Below are positions 18,778 to 29,158 of a stretch of DNA of 64,000 bases, in pieces (position 1 is the first letter of the stretch; each line of letters starts with the position of its first letter). The notes under the pieces are model-generated. The model searched no databases and was not told where the DNA came from. It saw nothing but the letters and a program-made list of their open reading frames with translations. The translations under genes and the position numbers were made by a program. Source of the DNA: CAVXTF01 sp963701375 (GTDB lineage Bacteria; Actinomycetota; Acidimicrobiia; Acidimicrobiales; CAVXTF01). The stretch lies in contig CAVOZT010000003.1 of the NCBI GenBank assembly GCA_963701375.1, positions 372,001 to 436,000 on the forward strand, read 5' to 3'.

Positions 18778-19755
18778 GTGACCAATTCGAATCACGACAA
18801 GGTGCCCATGCCGGTGGTGGCAGTGATCGGGACGGGCACGATGGGAACCGCGATCGCACGGCGTCTACTCGACGCAGGGACGGACGTCCACGTGTGGTCA
18901 CGACACAGGGCATCGACTACGCCTTTGGTCGAGTCGGGCGCCACGGCACGCGAGACGGCTTCCGACGCCGCGTCTTCGGCCGACGTCGTTATCACCATGC
19001 TGCCGACGGCAGAAGCGACGACCGAAGTCATGTTCGACGGTCTCGCCCTTCGCGCCATGCGATCAGACTCGATATGGGTCCAGATGGCGACGATCGGCGT
19101 CGAGCCAACAGAGCTGCTGAATTCGCGCACGCTTGGCGACCGACCGGATATCGCCTTTGTCGACGCACCCGTGTCAGGTAGCCGGAAACCAGCGGAGACG
19201 GGGAAGCTCCTCATCCTCGCTTCGGGCCCTCAAGCCGCGGCGAAGCCCCTCGAGCCTGTGTTCGACGTCCTCGGAAGATCCACGCTCTGGCTCGGTCCTG
19301 CCGGAGCCGGCAGTCGCATGAAGCTGGTCTTGAACACCTGGTTGGCATTCCAGACTGAAGGCGCCGCGGAGTCAGCCGCCCTGGCAGACCATCTAGGGAT
19401 CCCGACGACCGCGTTGTTTGCTGCGCTCCGCGACAACCCCCTGGCGTCGCAGTACGCGCTGGACAAGCTTGCCAGGATGGTTGACCACGACTATCACGCG
19501 GACTTTGCGTTGGATTGGGCGTTGAAGGACCTCGATCTTGTCGCATCGGCTGCCGGCGCCGCCGTAGCCCCCATTGCGGTCGCGATCGGCGATCGGTGGC
19601 GCGGACTGGTGAGCGACGGTTCGAGCGGACTCGACGTCAGTGCCGCCAGACAGGGGCTCGGGCAATTGGACCCCGGATCGACCGACCGGGCCGATTCCCA
19701 TGTCGAGCCCGAGTTGCCGTCGAACGCTGCCGAAGGCTCGCCAACTGCGCCATGA
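18778..19755 (+). CDS. NAD(P)-dependent beta-hydroxyacid dehydrogenase family protein
   Basis: A 325-residue member of the 3-hydroxyisobutyrate/6-phosphogluconate dehydrogenase family. GTG 18778 follows AGGAGAGG and is preferred over upstream starts. The nucleotide-binding motif is VAVIGTGTMGTAIARRLLDAG, the substrate-site motif is DAPVSGSR, and the catalytic-Lys helix reads GSRMKLVLNTWL. It would oxidise a beta-hydroxyacid or reduce the semialdehyde. The stop overlaps the ATG of the iron transporter gene. Confidence 0.85.
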   Translation: MTNSNHDKVPMPVVAVIGTGTMGTAIARRLLDAGTDVHVWSRHRASTTPLVESGATARETASDAASSADVVITMLPTAEATTEVMFDGLALRAMRSDSIWVQMATIGVEPTELLNSRTLGDRPDIAFVDAPVSGSRKPAETGKLLILASGPQAAAKPLEPVFDVLGRSTLWLGPAGAGSRMKLVLNTWLAFQTEGAAESAALADHLGIPTTALFAALRDNPLASQYALDKLARMVDHDYHADFALDWALKDLDLVASAAGAAVAPIAVAIGDRWRGLVSDGSSGLDVSAARQGLGQLDPGSTDRADSHVEPELPSNAAEGSPTAP

Positions 19756-20897
19756 GCGTCGACAAGCAGCCTTCGGCGGTGGCCGATGAGGCGCGCTTTC
19801 GGGCCAATCTTCAAGGTGAAATCGACTCGGCCGCTGTCTACAGAGCAATGGCGAGAAGTGAAAAGAGCGAGCAGCTCTCGTCGGTGTACGGACGGTTAGC
19901 CGAGATCGAAGAGCGACATCTGGGCTTCTGGGAAGATCGACTTCGTTCGATCGGAGCGATTCCTGGGCCGCGACGCCCATCGTGGCGCGCCAGGACCATG
20001 GCCTTCCTGGCGCGCCGGTTTGGCCCGAGGCTGGTGCTACCGACGGTGGCGACCTTCGAACAGGTCAACCAAGGCGACTACGACATGCAGCCGGAGACGG
20101 CCGATACCCCCATGCGCGATCAGGAGCGCTCGCATGCCCGGGTCCTTCGCTACATCGCTGACGGATCGCCGCAGGGTGTCTCGGGCGAAACGCTGGCTCG
20201 CCTCGAAGGACGACACCGCGCACCCGGCGGCAACGCCTTGCGAGCAGCGGTACTCGGCGCCAACGACGGGCTCACCTCGAACCTGGCGCTAGTGATGGGT
20301 GTCGCGGGCGCTCAACTGAAGACAGCGGTCATATTGATCACGGGTCTAACTGGTCTGCTGGCTGGTGCGTTTTCAATGGCCATCGGCGAGTGGGTCTCAG
20401 TTCAAAGCGCTCGGGAGCTTTACAGGCGCCAGGTCCACACCGAGGCAGCGGAGATCCGCTCGGTCCCAGACGAGGAGCAAGAAGAGCTCGCGCTCATCTA
20501 CGAGGCCAAGGGTCTGCCGCGAGCAGAAGCAGAACAGGTAGCCACGCGACTGATGACCGACGAGCAAGGCGCGCTCGACGCAATGGTCAGAGAGGAGCTG
20601 GGCCTGGACCCGTCAACGCTGGGCGGCTCGCCGTATTCGGCGGGCTTCTCCTCTTTCGTACTCTTCTCGCTTGGGGCGATCGTCCCTCTCATCCCGTACT
20701 TCTTTGCCGGTGGAACGGCAGCGGCCATGGCGGCAATCGCCTGCGCTGCGTTCGGCTTGTTCGTGATCGGCGCCCTTATCTCATTGTTGACCGGACGCAG
20801 TGCCGTCTTTTCCGGCACCCGCCAGCTGGTCTTCGGTCTCCTCGCAGCGGGCGTTACGTTCGGTCTTGGACGGCTCATCGGCGCGGCACTCTCTTAA
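19752..20897 (+). CDS. Ferritin-like / VIT1 (CCC1) membrane iron transporter
   Basis: A 381-residue protein with two parts. Residues about 10-150 are a rubrerythrin/ferritin-like helical domain (EIDSAAVYRAMARSEK, with EERHLGFW supplying Glu/His ligands). Residues about 160-381 are a VIT1/CCC1 transporter domain: RAAVLGANDGLTSNLALVMG, then AGAFSMAIGEWVSVQSAREL, with the last three membrane segments at the end. This is the layout of MbfA-type proteins, which export or sequester Fe(II)/Mn(II). ATG 19752 overlaps the stop of the dehydrogenase gene. Confidence 0.85.
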   Translation: MSVDKQPSAVADEARFRANLQGEIDSAAVYRAMARSEKSEQLSSVYGRLAEIEERHLGFWEDRLRSIGAIPGPRRPSWRARTMAFLARRFGPRLVLPTVATFEQVNQGDYDMQPETADTPMRDQERSHARVLRYIADGSPQGVSGETLARLEGRHRAPGGNALRAAVLGANDGLTSNLALVMGVAGAQLKTAVILITGLTGLLAGAFSMAIGEWVSVQSARELYRRQVHTEAAEIRSVPDEEQEELALIYEAKGLPRAEAEQVATRLMTDEQGALDAMVREELGLDPSTLGGSPYSAGFSSFVLFSLGAIVPLIPYFFAGGTAAAMAAIACAAFGLFVIGALISLLTGRSAVFSGTRQLVFGLLAAGVTFGLGRLIGAALS

Positions 20898-20915
20898 GAC
20901 GATCTCGGAGATCCC

Positions 20916-21647
20916 ATGACTACATTCTTCAGCGAGGTCCGTCAGACGGTAATTCCGTCTCGGGATGGCAAGGACGGTCCTCTGCCCCCGTTGCTCGTCG
21001 CGATGACGTTGGTTACCGGTTTGGTAGACGCCTTCAGTTATCTGGTGTTGGGGCACGTCTTCGTTGCCAACATGACTGGCAATGTTGTTCTTCTGGGTTT
21101 TGCATTGGTAGGCGCTCCCGGGTTCTCGATCACGGCGTCCATCGTCGCGATCGGCTCCTTTGTGATTGGAGCTGTGCTCGGTGGACGACTCGCATTGATG
21201 TTCGGACATCATCGAGCGCGGTTTCTGCGCGATGCCACAATTGTGCAAGGAATCCTTCTTTCGGGTGGAGTGATCCTCGCGTCAATCGGCGAGACGCCAC
21301 TTGGGGCTGGGTACCGCTACGGATTGATCGTGTTCCTGGCGCTCGCCATGGGGGTCCAAAACGCAGCGGCACGCAAGCTCGCTGTGCCGGACTTGACGAC
21401 GACCGTCCTGACCTTGACGATCACCGGCATCGCTGCCGATAGCGCGATCTTCGGGGGAACAGGATCCAAAGCGGGCCGTCGCCTGGTCGCGGTCTCGGCC
21501 ATGCTCGTGGGGGCCGTCATCGGCGCGGCACTCGTCATCCATGGACATGTCGTCTATCCGCTGGCGATAGCCCTCGTCTTGATCGTCGCCGTCGCCGCCG
21601 TTGCAAGCTCGCTGTCGAATGTTAGCGACGCCTGGGTCAACCCTTGA
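20916..21647 (+). CDS. DUF1275 (YoaK) family membrane protein
   Basis: A 243-residue protein with about six membrane segments and the family start pattern LVTGLVDAFSYLVLGHVFVANMTGN. The GGAG ribosome site precedes ATG 20916. Members are widespread and mostly uncharacterised inner-membrane proteins. It is probably co-transcribed with the iron transporter 18 bases upstream. Confidence 0.85.
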   Translation: MTTFFSEVRQTVIPSRDGKDGPLPPLLVAMTLVTGLVDAFSYLVLGHVFVANMTGNVVLLGFALVGAPGFSITASIVAIGSFVIGAVLGGRLALMFGHHRARFLRDATIVQGILLSGGVILASIGETPLGAGYRYGLIVFLALAMGVQNAAARKLAVPDLTTTVLTLTITGIAADSAIFGGTGSKAGRRLVAVSAMLVGAVIGAALVIHGHVVYPLAIALVLIVAVAAVASSLSNVSDAWVNP

Positions 21648-21685
21648 GGGTTTGAGGACCATGTCGATCCAGACGACCGATCTCG

Positions 21686-21705
21686 CCGCAGGGTAGTAAC
21701 TGCGG
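21686..21705. terminator. Hairpin between convergent genes
   Basis: CCGCAG-N8-CTGCGG forms a six-pair stem between the DUF1275 gene and the convergent BNR-like gene; an alternative longer pairing GACGACCG/CGGTCGTC is also possible. There is no U-tract, so it is only a candidate terminator. Confidence 0.35.
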
Positions 21706-21737
21706 TCGTCAACCATGCAGCTGCCAGAATCGGTGGG

Positions 21738-23998
21738 TCATGTTGTGTGGTCGAAAGGGGTTGCGGCGTCGATCAGGTTGAACACGGTCTGTGCGGACTG
21801 CGGAGTCGCCGAAGTGGCGCTTAAGGCCGTGACGCTGTAAAGCGTCGAGCCCGGACTTGGGTTGCCGACATCGGTCAGCGGCACGTGGATCGTGATCACG
21901 CCAGTAGAAGCGTCATATGAGCCTTGGGACGTTGTCAGAAGGCTCGCCTGTGGGAAGGCTAGGTACTTGCAGTGCTCCGCGGGATTACTTGGGGGGATGC
22001 ACGTGGTATTCCCGACGAAGAACGATGGCGTGCCAGTTCCTCCGACGCCTTGGTTGTTGTCCATGCCGGCGTAGAAGATGTCGCCATTGCCGGTCTGTCC
22101 AGGCGTCACCATCGTCCAACGGATCATCCAGCTTCCGTCCGGCCCGCCGACCGAAGCGGGCACCGTCAGGCTCGCGAGACTGTGAACGTCGATCTTGGCG
22201 GTGAGAGTGTGGTTCGGCCCGTCGACTAGCGGACGCGCCCGTCAGATCGAGGTTCGGCCCCGCCGGCGTGCGACTCCCGTTCTCGGAGTAGTAGGCGTCA
22301 CCGACAGGGTCCGTTACAGAGTCCTTGGCCAGGCCCGGACCCCCGTCAGGCGAGACGTCGCCCACCTGAGCGAACAGGCTCGGCCCCGCGATCTGGCGAC
22401 TTATGACCTCAGGTCCGGCGTTCTCTCCGCCCGAAGTATCTGCCGATGTGTCGAAGACGTACGACACGAGGGCGGCTCCTTGTTTGTCGATCCCGACTTG
22501 CAGGAAGTCCCCCAAGCTGCGATCCCCTCCGGTGGTACAACCGAGGCCGTTCGTGCATATCTGTCCATGCTTTACGTACGTCTCGCTCACCGCTGCCAGT
22601 GTGTAGGCGGGTTTGGTGCTGTTCGCGTTGAGGCTCTCCCCGAGCTGCACCGACCATTCGGCATTGGAAAGGCTTGCAGCGCCGTAGAGGGTGCATGTCC
22701 CGGTGCCGCTGGGACAAGTTCCCGTCTCGCTCGTCTCCCTAGTGTGGTACCACGCAACGTCTACTCGTCCGTTGCTTCCGGCGACGATCCACGGAAACGT
22801 GTTGGTTCCCTTGCTGATACCACCGCCAGTGACCTGAGTGGGTGACGACCAGGTGAGGGCCGACGGATCTGTTCCAGCAGGTTCCAGAGAATGAACCACG
22901 TAAATCTGCTCCGGCGCGCTGAGTGCACCGAAGCTCGGGTCCGAACTGCTCGCGTGATCCAGTGGACCCGCCGTGAAAGCCACATATAGGTAGCCGGCCG
23001 AGTCACGGCCGATGCTTGCGAAAATTCTCGCCCGCCAGCTCCTCTGGATTGCCGCTCGAATCGACACAGGTCGGGTCTGGACACAGTGAGGCGTCGAGAT
23101 TCGGACTCTCTGACCAGGTTGCGGATGTCGTCGTTCCGGAAGTTATCTTGCCCTCGGAGACCATGACTCCCACCGCGGTTCCTGTGCTGTTGCCGTTGAC
23201 GCTCGTGTGCGCGATGTAAACGTTGCCCGTCTGGGGATCGACAACCTGATTACCCGAGATTCCTTCGTTGTCCGTGACGCAATCCGTCGCCGCACCCATG
23301 CAAGTCCCGGTCAAGCCGCCCGTGTTGAGCACCGGCTCGAAGTGAGTACCGTCATGAGAGACCGTCTCAACGAGCTGGTTGCCTCCACTTGGAAGGGCTG
23401 TGTCCACGGCGTCGAAGTCCTGATACAGAGTCAGGTCTCCTTTCGCGAGCGATCCGGTTCCGGCGAACCACATTCGGTCATCCGGAGTGTTTGGGGCACC
23501 CGCACAGTTCGTGCTCCAGGTCGCTCCTCCGTCCGAGCTCACACTGTTGGAGATGTTGGTCAGACCCTGGAGGTCCGAGAAGTAGAGCGCATTGGCCTTG
23601 TCGAGGTACAGGTCAGTGTCGCCTCCGCCGACGCAGGTAGCCGGTTTTCCAGGACCGACGATTCCCGGTACGAATTGGTACGAGTTGCCGCGGTCGCGTG
23701 ACGCCCAGACGAAGCTCTGCGTCGTCGAGAACCCGAAAGGGACGCTGGTATAGATCGTTCCGTTGCTGTCGATCTTGACATCGGGCTCGAACCCAGGGCG
23801 CTGCTCGTCCACGACGACCGCGTGCGAGAACTGGATCTTCGGCAGATGTGGCCACGACCGGGTTGCAGCAGTTACTCGAAGGTCGCGGTGAGTCGATGTC
23901 GTCGCACTAGACGTGGCGCCGGCGCTCTGGACGATGGCGAACGCGGCCACTCCGACGATGGACAGGCTCGCCAACCACCGAATGAGGATCCTTAGCAT
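21738..23998 (-). CDS. Secreted BNR/sialidase-like beta-propeller protein, frameshifted
   Basis: The frames joined give about 750 residues. ATG 23998 follows the very good ribosome site TAGGAGGGAAG. The N-terminus is a signal peptide (ILIRWLASLSIVGVAAFAIV, Ala-rich cleavage region). The mature part has repeated strand patterns with Asp-box-like turns (VSSDGGATW, WASRDRGNSY), as in six-bladed sialidase-type propellers. The frame changes near 23022-23035 and again near 22228-22240; sequence continuity is good across both. The Arg triad of true sialidases is not evident, so a binding or non-sialidase hydrolase role is as likely. It is followed upstream by another large secreted protein on the same strand. 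Confidence 0.7.
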
Positions 23999-24159
23999 CT
24001 TCCCTCCTAGTTTCCGCCTGGTTCCGGAAAACCGGCCAATGCAGTCTGGCCAACGTTGATGGAATTACCCGCTCGGCTAATCGATCAAGCTGCGGCGTAT
24101 TGAGGCCGACCGACCACCTCAGCCATGCGGATGCCTGTAGGTGCGTAGCCAACTCTCTT

Positions 24160-26545
24160 TCATTGAGTAGCCACGCCGTTCACAATCGGTTGGTACGGCC
24201 TACATGGCTCGTTGCGCAAGCTCGGACACGACGGCACAGGCGTGGAGGCCACAACCCCCGGAACGACCGGGAGAACGAGGCTCGACGGCATTGACGTCGT
24301 GGCGGAGATCGAGACGGTCGCCGTTCCATTGGGCACCGTCTGGCTGAACGACCACACGGGCTGTGTTCCGTTGGGCGCAGAAATCGTCGCACGAATACGC
24401 GACCCCGCGCGGTAGACATGCCCTTCGTAGTAGAGCGGAATAACCACCTCGGCGAAACTCCCGGACGGCATCGGCGCGGCGTCCGCCGCCCGAAAACTGG
24501 GGATCGGGTTGAGTACCGTGCTGGGCTGCTTGAACATGTTGGCGGTCCCGCCCGAGAGCTTGCGTTCGCTCGCCGCGAATCCAGCCATTCTGGACGAACG
24601 TCTCGTTGCCGTCTGGACGTACTTCACTGATCGTCGCTTGAAGGTCAACGTCTGGAGTGGAAGAACGCACCCAGAGGTGGACGGCCCCGGCACCTATCAC
24701 AGTCGTGTCCGAGGTCAAGGGGGCCGAAAGATAAGAGACGGCCGAACCCGCCGGATTCTGCTGCCAGTTCCATTGCCACTGGGAGGCGTTGCCCCACAGA
24801 CCGCCACCCCCTGTGTTGCTCCCATAGTCGGTTAGTGGGACGGCGTTCGCGTTGGAGGTGTACCAGTTGATGCCCCCGGTGGTCGGCGGCTGGTCGGAGA
24901 GACTCCCATCGGACCCTAGGTACCAGGTACGGGCCGTCGTGCCCGGGACGGGAAACGTCGAGAAATCCTGTTCGAACCCGGAATAGGGGTCGCCTGGAGT
25001 CGAGGACCCTGAAGGCGACGTGCCGGCGCCGTTGTCGAACAGAACGCGGACCTCTGGAAGTCCATCGAAAGCGGCGAGTGCGCCCTGGTACGTCGGGATC
25101 GATTGGATCGGGTCCACCGGTAGCGTGATCGGGTCCGTCTGAGGCGTTCCCATTGCCGCCTGAAAGACGACCGGCGCGGTGGCTTGAACTAGCGCCACAT
25201 TCTCGATGGGAGCTTTGCGAGCGACGAACAGTTCCAAGAAGTCGTACCAGCGGTTGTAGGTGTACGGGTCAAGTGAGTCGACGTGGGCGCCGTTGGTGAA
25301 CGTGAACCACTTCTGACTCGTCCCCGTGAAGTGCTGGACGAGCTCCGGGCAGTGACCGCCTGTCTGCTCGTCTTCCCATTGGCAAGCCATGAAGACCGGA
25401 ACCTTGATCTTGTTGACGAAAGTAACCGGGTCCAACGGGTCGGCAACCGCGGGGTTGTAGTACGCATTGGCGTCGATCTCCGACATCAAGTCGGCTGCTT
25501 CCCCATGGAGTTCCTGGTTGGCCTGACACGTCGTGTCTCCACCTTGGATCCGCTGGTACGCCCACGGCTGGCCGCTGTTGGGTCCCGCCGGCTCTGCTTC
25601 AACTTGCCGCTGTTGCGCCCAGGCGACGGCGAAGCCGGTGTTGAGGATCCCTCCGGAATACAGCGTCGTCGCCGTGGCGTCGATCGTCGAGAGCGGCGAG
25701 ATCGCTGCAAGGTCGGGAGGATCAAGTTGTGCCACGAACAACTGGCTGATCGCTCCGTAGGAGATACCCATCATCCCGACTTTGTGGTTGAGGACCCACG
25801 GCTGGTGCGCGATCGTCTCAATCACGTCATACCCGTCGAGGTTCTGCAGAGGCTCGAAGAAGTTGAATGCGCCTCCAGAGCAGCCAGTGCCCCGCATATT
25901 GACGTCGACAACCGCGAAGCCCATCAGGTTCGCGATAGCGGCGATCCCATTGACTGGGCCTGCGGGATCGGCGTACCCGTATCCCGAGTATTCGATCAGC
26001 GTGGGGTAGGGCGGAAGGTAGTCAGGTCCGCTCGGGACCGGAGTGCCAGGTGGCAGACCGGGCTCCCCTGCCGGGCTGGTCGGAGGGTGCACGTCGATAG
26101 CGAGCGTCGTCCCGTCGCGCGTGGTGAGGTACGAATAGCCGTTGTCCGGTATCGATTGCTTGTAGATACCCGGATCCCACGGTGCCGCTGCATCGGAGTG
26201 CACCGTGAGGAGCCCCGACTCTGCCCCATTCGAGTCCTGGAGCACTCGATACCCTTTGCCAGGCGGAACGTTGCGAAACAGCAGTCCACCGAGTGAGTCA
26301 GCCGTCTGCGTATAAAGGTTCTGGCCGCCGGGTGTGATGAGCGACACTTGAGAAGAGGGTGGCACCCCGGTGACGTACACCTGTTCCGCGCTGCCTACGG
26401 CGTTGAAACTGGGCGGTGACGCGGAAGTGCTCGTGGCCGTCAGCAAGCCGAGGACGAGCAAAGCGCTGATGGAGATTCCGACTACTCGTGCCGCGGAACC
26501 GGCTGCGGCGCTTATACCTATCTTGGGGGCGCGAGACACGCCCAC
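24160..26545 (-). CDS. Secreted X-Pro dipeptidyl-peptidase/CocE-type hydrolase, frameshifted
   Basis: About 794 residues when joined. GTG 26545 (or 26539) follows AAAGG. A signal peptide is visible (VVGISISALLVLGLL). The alpha/beta-hydrolase core begins after residue 110. GMMGISYGAISQLF carries the nucleophilic Ser, DVNMRGTGCSGG is the family loop, and FTNGAHVDSLDP holds the likely His. The C-terminal part is the jelly-roll X-Pro peptidase domain (DVDLQATISEVRPDG...). One extra G near 24572 shifts the frame (NGWIR continues in SERKLSGGTANMFKQ). The family includes cocaine esterase and X-Pro peptidases; the substrate here is unknown. Confidence 0.8.
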
Positions 26546-26745
26546 CTTTACCCCTTGGGCTGAGTGTTTGAACCTATTAACTGGACAGTCTCGTAGATCT
26601 CGAAATGGAGCATGCAGGACTCGAGGCGGCCCGACTGGACCGCCCCAACGGGCAGAAGTGCCGCCGGGAAGAGGGGACCTAAGCTTCGACGCGGTCGCTA
26701 ACTAGACACTGAGCGAAATGCTCCCTTCACAAGGAGATTGACCGA

Positions 26746-27396
26746 GTGACCGCTTTAGATGACGACGGGAACGACGATTCGCTCATAGCTCCTGCGCGGG
26801 AATCGAAGCGATCATTGGCAGCGGGCCTGCGGTCTCTCGTCGCCGATGTCGTCGACAGAGATCTCGACGAGAGTGTGGCAACGGATCTCCTCGTAGGAAT
26901 CAAGGATCTGCGTGAACGCGCGGTCGGACCAAGACGTCCCCGCTACTACGAACAGGGCATGGGCGAATCGTCCAAAGCCTCATTCATCGACTTCAGCGCG
27001 ATCTCGGGCCAGGCCCACCCTTTTGGGATCCCGATGCATATCGAGGACTCAGCCGATCCTGACGGCGCTCCAGGCATACGTGCGAGGGTAACGATCGGAC
27101 TCGCTCACGAGGGTCCTCCTCACGGAGTCCACGGCGGCGTGATGGCCGCAATTTTCGACGAGCTTCTGGGCCACGCGCAGCAGGTTCACAGGACATTGGC
27201 TCTGACGGCGAGCTTGACCATTCGTTACAGGAGCATCACCCCGATCAACGAAGAACTCGAGTTCTACGCCCAGGTGACCCACGGGACTGGAAAACGGTGG
27301 AACGGACGCGCAACCTGTACAGCCGGCGACAAGGTGACCGCCGAGGCAGAAGCATTGTTCATAGCTTTCGATCTGAACTCGATCGCTGCCCGCTGA
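26746..27396 (+). CDS. PaaI-type hotdog-fold thioesterase
   Basis: A 216-residue protein. The C-terminal 130 residues are a hotdog thioesterase of the PaaI type, with PHGVHGGVMAAIFDELLG as the active helix region, then LTASLTIRYRSITPI. The first 80 residues are a helical extension of unknown role. GTG 26746 is the most upstream start. It would hydrolyse an acyl-CoA. Confidence 0.8.
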   Translation: MTALDDDGNDDSLIAPARESKRSLAAGLRSLVADVVDRDLDESVATDLLVGIKDLRERAVGPRRPRYYEQGMGESSKASFIDFSAISGQAHPFGIPMHIEDSADPDGAPGIRARVTIGLAHEGPPHGVHGGVMAAIFDELLGHAQQVHRTLALTASLTIRYRSITPINEELEFYAQVTHGTGKRWNGRATCTAGDKVTAEAEALFIAFDLNSIAAR

Positions 27397-27428
27397 CGGG
27401 GCGTCAGATCATGCGGTTACTCGTGACA

Positions 27429-28568
27429 CTAGGGATTCGGTTCGAACCACCGATGGACACGCGTTGACTCCCATTGGCGCTTCTCCTCTGACAGCGCAGG
27501 ATTCGGCGCAGTGAACTTTGCTACCGGGATGTCGTACGACAAGAAGTTGACGTCAATGCGTCCCACGAGATCATCGCCCAGCTCCACGTAGCACCCGGCC
27601 ACGCCGTCGTATGGGAGGGGGTCGCTGTCGTCGTTGAGCTTGGAAATGATCACCTTGGCGACGGTTGCGGCCTCGCCCTCGGCAATCCCCCCTGCACGGG
27701 GCACAGGTGCGCTCGTCACATCGCCGACAGCAAAGACGTTGGGGAAGCGGGTGGCGAAGGTGGCCGGATCGACCGGAATCCAACCGTCCTCGACGAGCTC
27801 CGACGCTACGACAACTTCGGGAGCACAGTGCACGGGGATACCTAAGAAGAGGTCATAGGGCAACACACGCCCATCGCCGATATGGGCGACGTGCTGCTCT
27901 GGATCAAGACGTACGACCTTCGACCCGGGCCAGTACTCGACGCCGTGTTCCTCGAGGATCGCCGTGATTGCCGACGAAGTTCTCTGCGAGATCGGAATGG
28001 GTGCGGGCATCGGACTGACAAGATGAATCGTCGACGACTCCCTAAGGCCGCGCTTGGACAGAAAGTGGTCTAGCAACAGGGCGGTTTCAAAGGGCGCTCC
28101 AGGGCACTTAAAGAAAGGGCCGAGAACGCCCACGATGACGCCGCCACCGTTGAATGCGGCCAACGCGTGCCGCGCTCGTTCAGCGCCGGCAGAGGAATAG
28201 AACTCGTATCCGTCCTCCGTCAGCCCCGGCGTCGCCGCCACGTCATAGTCGGCACCGAGAGCAACCACGAGAATATCGGCGTCGTAGGTTCCTGCGTCGG
28301 TGACGACTCTCCGATTCTCCGGATCAATCGACGTCACGATCTCCTGCCGGAATTCAACGCCCGGCTTGTCGATCGCGCTGTACGGATTCCACACGTCCTG
28401 GGGCTCGCGGCGACCGAACATGACATCGAGCTTCGAGAACCCGAACATGAACGCGTCGCTCTTGTCGATGAGCGTGATCCGTACCTTGTCGGGAATCGCC
28501 TCGGACAGTCCCGATACCAACTCGAGGCCGCCGAACCCAGCTCCGAGGACTACAACGTGTTCAGTCAT
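27429..28568 (-). CDS. FAD-dependent pyridine-nucleotide/sulfide-quinone-type oxidoreductase
   Basis: A 379-residue protein starting at ATG 28568, where the FAD motif begins at once: VVVLGAGFGGLELVSGLSE. A second nucleotide-binding region and the C-terminal FAD contact FANVFAVGDVTSAP are present. It resembles sulfide:quinone reductases and type II NADH dehydrogenases. The redox Cys pair of sulfide:quinone reductase is not clear. The ATG overlaps the stop of the SRPBCC gene by four bases. Confidence 0.8.
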   Translation of the reverse strand: MTEHVVVLGAGFGGLELVSGLSEAIPDKVRITLIDKSDAFMFGFSKLDVMFGRREPQDVWNPYSAIDKPGVEFRQEIVTSIDPENRRVVTDAGTYDADILVVALGADYDVAATPGLTEDGYEFYSSAGAERARHALAAFNGGGVIVGVLGPFFKCPGAPFETALLLDHFLSKRGLRESSTIHLVSPMPAPIPISQRTSSAITAILEEHGVEYWPGSKVVRLDPEQHVAHIGDGRVLPYDLFLGIPVHCAPEVVVASELVEDGWIPVDPATFATRFPNVFAVGDVTSAPVPRAGGIAEGEAATVAKVIISKLNDDSDPLPYDGVAGCYVELGDDLVGRIDVNFLSYDIPVAKFTAPNPALSEEKRQWESTRVHRWFEPNP

Positions 28569-29026
28569 TCTTCGGCGTCCGCCTTGATCGCTGCAAGGGT
28601 CGCCGGGATTCCCTTCTGGGCAGCTTCGAGTCGGTTGGCGATCTGAGCGCCCGCGTCGGCGCCGAAGCGTTCCTCGAACATCGTTATGCCACCGGGCAGG
28701 AACTCCCACGACTCGGTCAGCTCCGTTCCCCTTTCGACCGGCGTAAAGACATACCCCCACCGCGTCCACGAACCATTCACGATGAACGCAAACTCACGAC
28801 CTCGATCGGCTACGACGACTTCTGATCGCGTCTCCCAGGTCCGTTCGGGAAGCTCGTTTCGCCCCGTGAACCAGGCTCCTACCTCAGGACCGGCACCCTC
28901 GTCCCACCAGCAAGCCTTACAGACCGGGCTCCATTTCCCCATACGAGTGATATCCGAGACCACGTCGTAGAGATCTTCAGGCGAGCGATTAATCACGATC
29001 GAATCGGAGTGCTTGAGAACCGTCAT
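28565..29026 (-). CDS. SRPBCC (polyketide cyclase/START-like) family protein
   Basis: A 153-residue single-domain helix-grip protein (SIVINRSPEDLYDVVSDITR, then TRSEVVVADRGREFAFIV, then LTESWEFLPGG). ATG 29026 is chosen because the family begins there; an upstream start would add only unrelated residues. Members bind hydrophobic ligands or act as cyclases. It is translationally coupled to the downstream FAD oxidoreductase. Confidence 0.8.
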   Translation of the reverse strand: MTVLKHSDSIVINRSPEDLYDVVSDITRMGKWSPVCKACWWDEGAGPEVGAWFTGRNELPERTWETRSEVVVADRGREFAFIVNGSWTRWGYVFTPVERGTELTESWEFLPGGITMFEERFGADAGAQIANRLEAAQKGIPATLAAIKADAEE

Positions 29027-29158
29027 GTCCGCAGTCTGCCCATCTGTGGGCCTCGTTTCCAGGACTCGGGGGGCCATCGTGTATGTGCCGATTGCGTTCG
29101 TTAGCCTCGCGCGTGGTGCGGGCAGCACCGTCTGGCCGGTCTAAGAAAGGCGGACTCC

